56,210 nt of DNA from Perlabentimonas gracilis (GTDB lineage: Bacteria > Bacteroidota > Bacteroidia > Bacteroidales > Tenuifilaceae): positions 1-56,210 of the forward strand of contig NZ_JAANIG010000030.1 in assembly GCF_011174675.1 (NCBI RefSeq), given 5' to 3'. Both the position numbers and the translations under genes were made by a program. Each line of letters starts with the position of its first letter. Positions within the stretch are counted from its first letter, which is position 1. Under the pieces are notes generated by a model. The model ran no database searches and was not told where the DNA came from. It saw only the letters and a program-made list of their open reading frames with translations. This document shows, one piece after another, positions 52,062 to 56,210 of this stretch.

Positions 52062-54338
52062 ATGAACACAAACACATTTATAACTCGATACTGGCGTTGG
52101 CTAATTGTTGTGCCAATTATTGTGACGCTGCTAATGGTTTTGCCGCTTACCAAAGCGCGCATTAACCCCGATTTAATGGCTTACCTGCCCGATGATATTG
52201 AGGCTAAGCTGAACAACGATAAGCTGGAGCAGATTTTTGGCAAGTACGACCCCATACTGCTAATTTTTGAGGCCGATGATGTGCTCTCGGAACAAACGCT
52301 GCAAAGGGTCGAGGCTATTAATGCAACGCTAAAGTATTCCGAGCTGGTTGATGATGTGCTATCGCTATTCGAAACTAAGTACATTAGGGGCGAGGATGGC
52401 GCTATGATGGTTGACCCTGCGGTGCGCTATTTGCCCCAAACCGATGAGGAGCGAGAGCAGCTCAGGCAGGAGCTGAAGGAGAATCCATTGGCATACAAAC
52501 TTATGGTTTCCGACAATTTTAGGTACACTTCCATCATTCTAAATGCTAACGAGGGTGTAACCGACGACCAAATTTTTGAGTTTATAGATGCTACCTTGGC
52601 AGAGAATCCTGGCGATGAGCCAGTTTATATCAACGGGTTACCCTTTTTAAGGTACGAGATACAGCGTAAGGCTATTCGCGATTTGGCCATTCTTATGCCA
52701 CTGGGACTAATAATTATGCTCATCTTTCTTTACCTATCGTTTAAAGAGCGGAGGGGTGTACTGCTGCCATTTGCTGTGGTGGTAATGTCTATTGCACTGG
52801 CAATGGGGCTTATGCCCATTCTGGGGTACGATTTAAGCATAATTGCAGTAATTGTTCCCATCATGATGATTGCCATTGCCAATAATTATGGCGTGCATCT
52901 AATAGCACGTTATCAGGAACTTAATGCAAGCAATCCTAGTTGGAGCATGGCTCAAATTGTTAACGAGTCGGTTACTCAGCTGGCAAAACCCATTGTGCTT
53001 ACCGCCCTAACCACCATAATTGGAATTATGGGGCTGGTTGCTCACGTTATGCTGCCTGCCAAGCAAATGGGTATTGTGAGCTCAATAGCCATTGGTTTTG
53101 CTTTGGCGTTGAGCCTGTTTTTTATTCCGGCAGTAATGCTTCGTATGCCCAAGGGTAAACCCAAAGCCTTTAAAACGGAGGGAAAAACCTCGTTTGTTAG
53201 CCATTTTCTAACGTGGGCGGGTAAAGTATCAACCCAGTCGCCCTTAAGGGTAGTGTTTGTATTTGTTAGCTTCATGATTATTGCAGGCATTGGTATTAGC
53301 AGGTTGCAGGTAAGTATCAATTTTGAGAAGATGCTACCAAGCGACCACTCGCTGCGCATTTCAACCGATATTGCCAACAAGGACTTTGGTGGCACCAAAA
53401 ATATCAACATACTTTTTGAGGGCGATATTATGGAGCCTGAGGTGATACAGACCATGGATAGGTTCGAAGCCGAGCTGGAGCAAGACCCCAGCGTGGGGAG
53501 CGCCACATCGTTGGCATCGGTTATTCGTATTATTAGCCGTTCGCTTAACGAGCCCAATAGCGAGTTTTACGATAAAATACCCGATAGCCGTCAGGCTATT
53601 GCGCAGTACATTGAGTTTTACAGCATGAGCGGCGACCCCGAGGATTTTGAAAAGCTGGTAGATTTCGATTATACCAAAGCGGTTATGAATATTCAGCTTG
53701 TTGCCAACAACATGAAGGAGTTGAATAGGGTAGAGGCAAAAATTCGCAATTTGGTAAGCCAAACACCCTACGCAACCGTTGTTGCCGGGCAATGCCTAAT
53801 TGAGAAGCAAATGGGCAATTCCATTGTGCGTGGGCAGGTTTACTCGCTTATATTTGCGCTGCTGGCCATTGCCATTCTTATGTGGATAATTTTCCGTGCC
53901 TTCTCGGCAGGACTTATGGGTAGCATCCCGCTGTTACTCACCTTGGTTTGTAACTTTGGCTTAATGGGCTGGTTTGGGCTACATCTCGATATTGGCAACT
54001 CGCTTATATCGTCCATAGCTATTGGTATTGGGGTCGATTACACCATCCATCTTTTCTGGCGATTAAAGTACGAGTTGGGCTTGGGCCGCGATTACAAAGT
54101 AGCTATTCTTAACACCCTTACAACCACTGGTCGTGGAATTGCCATCAACGCATTCTCGGTAATCATAGGTTTTGCCGTGCTTTTCTTTTCGGGAATTGTG
54201 CTGCTTAAAACCTTCGCTTTCCTCATCATCTTCTCGCTGCTGCTGTGCTTGCTGTGTGCCCTTATTTTGGTGCCATCGGTAGCATTGCTAACTCGACCAA
54301 AATTTTTAGAGAAAAATGGTGCAAGCCCCAAATTGTAA
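52062..54338 (+). CDS. RND transporter of the MMPL type
   Basis: 758 residues from ATG 52062. A longer in-frame start would translate the CAATCAAC repeat and is rejected. Two halves, each with one leading helix, a periplasmic domain and a five- to six-helix bundle: first helix WRWLIVVPIIVTLLMVLP; first bundle about 205-380; a second leading helix near 407-425; second bundle about 595-745. IGVDYTIHLFWR and ANNYGVHLIARYQ are the paired helix-4 segments of RND/SSD proteins. It uses the proton gradient to move lipids or other hydrophobic molecules. It lies between a DUF1302-like barrel and a LolA-like protein, a partnership seen in other genomes. Confidence 0.9.
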   Translation: MNTNTFITRYWRWLIVVPIIVTLLMVLPLTKARINPDLMAYLPDDIEAKLNNDKLEQIFGKYDPILLIFEADDVLSEQTLQRVEAINATLKYSELVDDVLSLFETKYIRGEDGAMMVDPAVRYLPQTDEEREQLRQELKENPLAYKLMVSDNFRYTSIILNANEGVTDDQIFEFIDATLAENPGDEPVYINGLPFLRYEIQRKAIRDLAILMPLGLIIMLIFLYLSFKERRGVLLPFAVVVMSIALAMGLMPILGYDLSIIAVIVPIMMIAIANNYGVHLIARYQELNASNPSWSMAQIVNESVTQLAKPIVLTALTTIIGIMGLVAHVMLPAKQMGIVSSIAIGFALALSLFFIPAVMLRMPKGKPKAFKTEGKTSFVSHFLTWAGKVSTQSPLRVVFVFVSFMIIAGIGISRLQVSINFEKMLPSDHSLRISTDIANKDFGGTKNINILFEGDIMEPEVIQTMDRFEAELEQDPSVGSATSLASVIRIISRSLNEPNSEFYDKIPDSRQAIAQYIEFYSMSGDPEDFEKLVDFDYTKAVMNIQLVANNMKELNRVEAKIRNLVSQTPYATVVAGQCLIEKQMGNSIVRGQVYSLIFALLAIAILMWIIFRAFSAGLMGSIPLLLTLVCNFGLMGWFGLHLDIGNSLISSIAIGIGVDYTIHLFWRLKYELGLGRDYKVAILNTLTTTGRGIAINAFSVIIGFAVLFFSGIVLLKTFAFLIIFSLLLCLLCALILVPSVALLTRPKFLEKNGASPKL

Positions 54339-54436
54339 GGTATTTATGTTGATATTGTTTTTAAACAGATGCTTCTACTACCAACTTCGTGGAAACTGTA
54401 TAAATTATAGCAAACTTAAATTTTTGGTTTGGGTTT

Positions 54437-54485
54437 GAAGACGGAAGACAGAAGACAGAAGAAAGAAGACAGAAGACGGAAGACA
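54437..54485. repeat. Heptamer tandem repeat (GAAGACA-type, x7)
   Basis: Seven consecutive GAAGAC(A/G) or GAAGAAA units in the 295-bp gap between the transporter and the LolA-like gene. The rest of the gap holds a fragment of GCCTGCC-type repeats and no gene. Confidence 0.85.
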
Positions 54486-54633
54486 GAATTAACATACTTC
54501 AACCTTCCGACTTCCCTGCCCGACTGAATCATTCAGGCGGAGGGCTTCGGTCAAACGATCCTAAGATTTTTCCACTAAAATAGAAGTAGTACCTAACAGA
54601 TAGGATTATACTAAACCAAAAAATCAGAATAAA

Positions 54634-55404
54634 ATGAGAACATTTCTTTTTACCATGCTGGCACTTTCGCTACTATCGTTACAAACCTTTGCACAGGATG
54701 CTCGCGAAATATCAATAAAATCGTCCGATGCCATTGAATTTTCATCTATGGAAATGGCCACAACGCTATACATACATGATAACAGAGGTAACACGCGCGA
54801 GCGCCAGGTGGCAGTTGCCACAGGCACTTTTGGTGGGGTAACCAAAACGCTTATGCGGTTTATTGCCCCAGCCGATGTTCAGGGTACATCAATTCTGATA
54901 TACGATTACGAGGAAAAGGGTGACGATATGTGGGTTTACCTGCCTTCGCTGCGCCGAACTCGTCGTATTGTTAGCACCGAGCGGGGCAAGAGCTTCATGG
55001 GCTCAGAGTTTTCCAATGCCGATATGAGCCGCCCTAATATCGACGATTTTGAGTACAAACTGCTGGGTGAGGAAACCTTTAACGGCAGGGATTGCTGGAA
55101 AATTGAAGCCACTGCCAAAAACCGCGATGTGGAGTTGGAGTATGGTTTTCGCAAGCGTATTTCATACATCGACAAAAGCACCTATCTGGTGCAGCAAAGC
55201 GAGCTGCTCGACCGTTTCGATAAGCCCTACAAGGTGCAAACTTTTGCCGATTACCGCAAACAACCTAACGGTAAGTACTTCTCGTTTGCCATGGAGATGA
55301 AAAACGTGCAGAACAAGCGCCGTTCAGAGATGAAGATAACCAAGTTCCAGCTGGGATCCAGCCTAAACGAGGCCAGCTTCGCTGTGGCTAGCTTGGAGAA
55401 GTAG
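54634..55404 (+). CDS. LolA-like outer-membrane lipoprotein-sorting protein
   Basis: 256 residues. Signal peptide about 1-21 (LQTFAQ). The mature protein shows the family pattern: MATTLYIHDNRGNTRERQV, FIAPADVQGTSILIYDYEEKGDDMWVYLPSLRRTRRI, SNADMSRPNIDDFEYKLLGEE, YIDKSTYLVQQSELLDRFDKPYK. This group of LolA-fold proteins is regularly encoded with MMPL transporters and DUF1302-like barrels, where it probably carries a hydrophobic cargo between them in the periplasm. It is distinct from the LolA-like protein at 1158-1877. Confidence 0.88.
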   Translation: MRTFLFTMLALSLLSLQTFAQDAREISIKSSDAIEFSSMEMATTLYIHDNRGNTRERQVAVATGTFGGVTKTLMRFIAPADVQGTSILIYDYEEKGDDMWVYLPSLRRTRRIVSTERGKSFMGSEFSNADMSRPNIDDFEYKLLGEETFNGRDCWKIEATAKNRDVELEYGFRKRISYIDKSTYLVQQSELLDRFDKPYKVQTFADYRKQPNGKYFSFAMEMKNVQNKRRSEMKITKFQLGSSLNEASFAVASLEK

Positions 55405-56163
55405 GGATTGAGTATGTAAAGTTGAAACCTAAACCTGACAGCCCTGCCTGTCGGCAGACACGGTGCTAAGTTTCTGTCAGCGTTTAGGGTCTAAGTTATT
55501 TGGTTATCGGTTATCGGTTGCCTTTCTCGTAAAACAGCTGTTCTTTGGCTGGATGACGAGATCGGTTTTCCCTGCCTACCTTGACGGCCCGCCTGACCAC
55601 TGAACTCAGGCAGCTTGCCTGCTGGCAAGCAGGGTCATTCAATCAATCATCCAATCATTCAAAACATTGTGAACCCTAAACCTTAAACTCAAAAACCAAT
55701 ACGTCATTGACGCTGACAGCTTGCCTGCACTTTCCTTTGGCAGGGGGGGCGCACCCTGTCTGCTGTCGCCTGACTGCTGGTAGGCAGGATAAACAAGCGA
55801 CAGGCAGGGCTGTCAGATCATCCAATCAATCAACCAATCAACCTGCCTGCCCTGACGCCAGTAAGGTAGGTCTTCCAATCAATCATCCAATCACCCTATC
55901 ATTCAAAACATTGTGAACCCTAAACCTTAAACCTTAAACTCAAAACCCAATACTTCATTGACGCTGACAGCTTGCCTGCACTTTCCTTTGGCAGGGAGCT
56001 TTGCACGCTGTCAGCTTGCCTGCCTGCCCGACTACCGTGGTCAGGCGGGCCGGCAAAGGCAGGGTCATACCACTTACCCCAAACTTTATGAACTTTATAA
56101 ACTTTAGGCACTATATTAGCCCCAATTAAAACCGAGCAGAAAAATTGCTAAATTTCTGACGGT
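55405..56163. repeat. Repeat-rich intergenic DNA with ~100-bp direct repeats
   Basis: A direct repeat of about 100 bp occurs at 55648-55745 and 55884-55996 (ACATTGTGAACCCTAAACC, then GACGCTGACAGCTTGCCTGC and TTTCCTTTGGCAGG). The palindrome-rich element of 51911 recurs at 55971-56064. No gene was seen. Confidence 0.8.
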
Positions 56164-56210
56164 ATGAAAAAGAACAGTTACTGGACATCAAAGCGAAAAG
56201 CTGAAGTAGT
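56164..56210 (+). CDS. Start of a probable transposase gene (cut by window end)
   Basis: Fifteen codons are visible from ATG 56164, ending in WTSKRKAEV. The wording resembles the N-terminus of IS3-type transposase OrfA helix-turn-helix proteins (YWSSKRKxEVVLRLL as I recall it). The dense repeats just upstream fit an insertion site. Too short for certainty. Confidence 0.4.
   Translation, partial: MKKNSYWTSKRKAEV

Noticed and set aside
53042-53557. 171-codon reading frame on the minus strand inside the transporter gene
   Set aside because: It is an antisense shadow of a strongly coding sequence, with no start context or recognisable product.

Overview
The window reads as a piece of a Bacteroidota chromosome, probably from an anaerobic or fermentative lineage near the Bacteroidales/Marinilabiliales. 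The reasons are several promoters of the TTG-N17-22-TAnnTTTG type, weak Shine-Dalgarno sequences, secreted outer-membrane beta-barrels and lipoproteins typical of the phylum, a TACO1-like YebC, and repeat-rich intergenic DNA. No rRNA, tRNA or CRISPR array was seen. The organism assignment is inference from content only.

Region 1 (1-17467) is a long co-directional run dominated by beta-propellers of the PQQ/BamB type: six intact copies plus one 5'-damaged copy, and one NHL-like propeller. The run also encodes a small Cys-rich membrane protein, a Tat-type polyferredoxin (NapG-like), a NapH-like membrane polyferredoxin, a NuoE/NuoF fusion, and a [2Fe-2S]/GltD-like/NuoG-like flavoprotein that lacks the usual NAD(P) domain. 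Gene spacing is tight, with two ATGA overlaps. The most economical reading is an NAD(P)H-to-periplasm electron conduit with extracytoplasmic propellers as partners. I know of no described system with this composition.

Region 2 (18075-26204) holds a GT4 glycosyltransferase and a LolD/YbbA-like ATPase with a large FtsX-type permease. They are separated by a RhuM-family gene and a DUF4143-type AAA ATPase, which look like inserted accessory genes. A minus-strand conserved protein of unknown function follows.

Region 3 (27650-38213) is a surface-protein island built from duplications. Two lipoprotein genes share a ~600 bp leader that includes promoter and signal-peptide DNA, and in both the signal peptide is encoded over CTCTT pentanucleotide repeats. 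The first gene is out of frame (OFF) and the second is in frame (ON). The second encodes an HExxH metallopeptidase. Its C-terminus overlaps a small lipoprotein gene by exactly 50 nt, and this C-terminus/lipoprotein module recurs twice downstream as 5'-truncated cassettes, each closed by the same palindrome. The layout resembles displaced toxin/immunity cassettes. Two near-identical beta-barrel genes flank the island.

Region 4 (38471-45500) is mostly housekeeping: trpB, a sodium:solute symporter, a DUF2007-UspA-UspA protein, YebC, a PadR regulator with a membrane partner, and Hsp20. Region 5 (45686-49879) has a RAYT/IS200-like transposase with a broken 3' end beside a palindrome array, a probable restriction endonuclease with a helix-turn-helix/C5-methyltransferase fusion, and a membrane-linked AraC regulator. 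Region 6 (50437-56210) is an outer-membrane protein, MMPL/RND transporter and LolA-like trio embedded in repeat-rich DNA. It ends in the first codons of a probable transposase.
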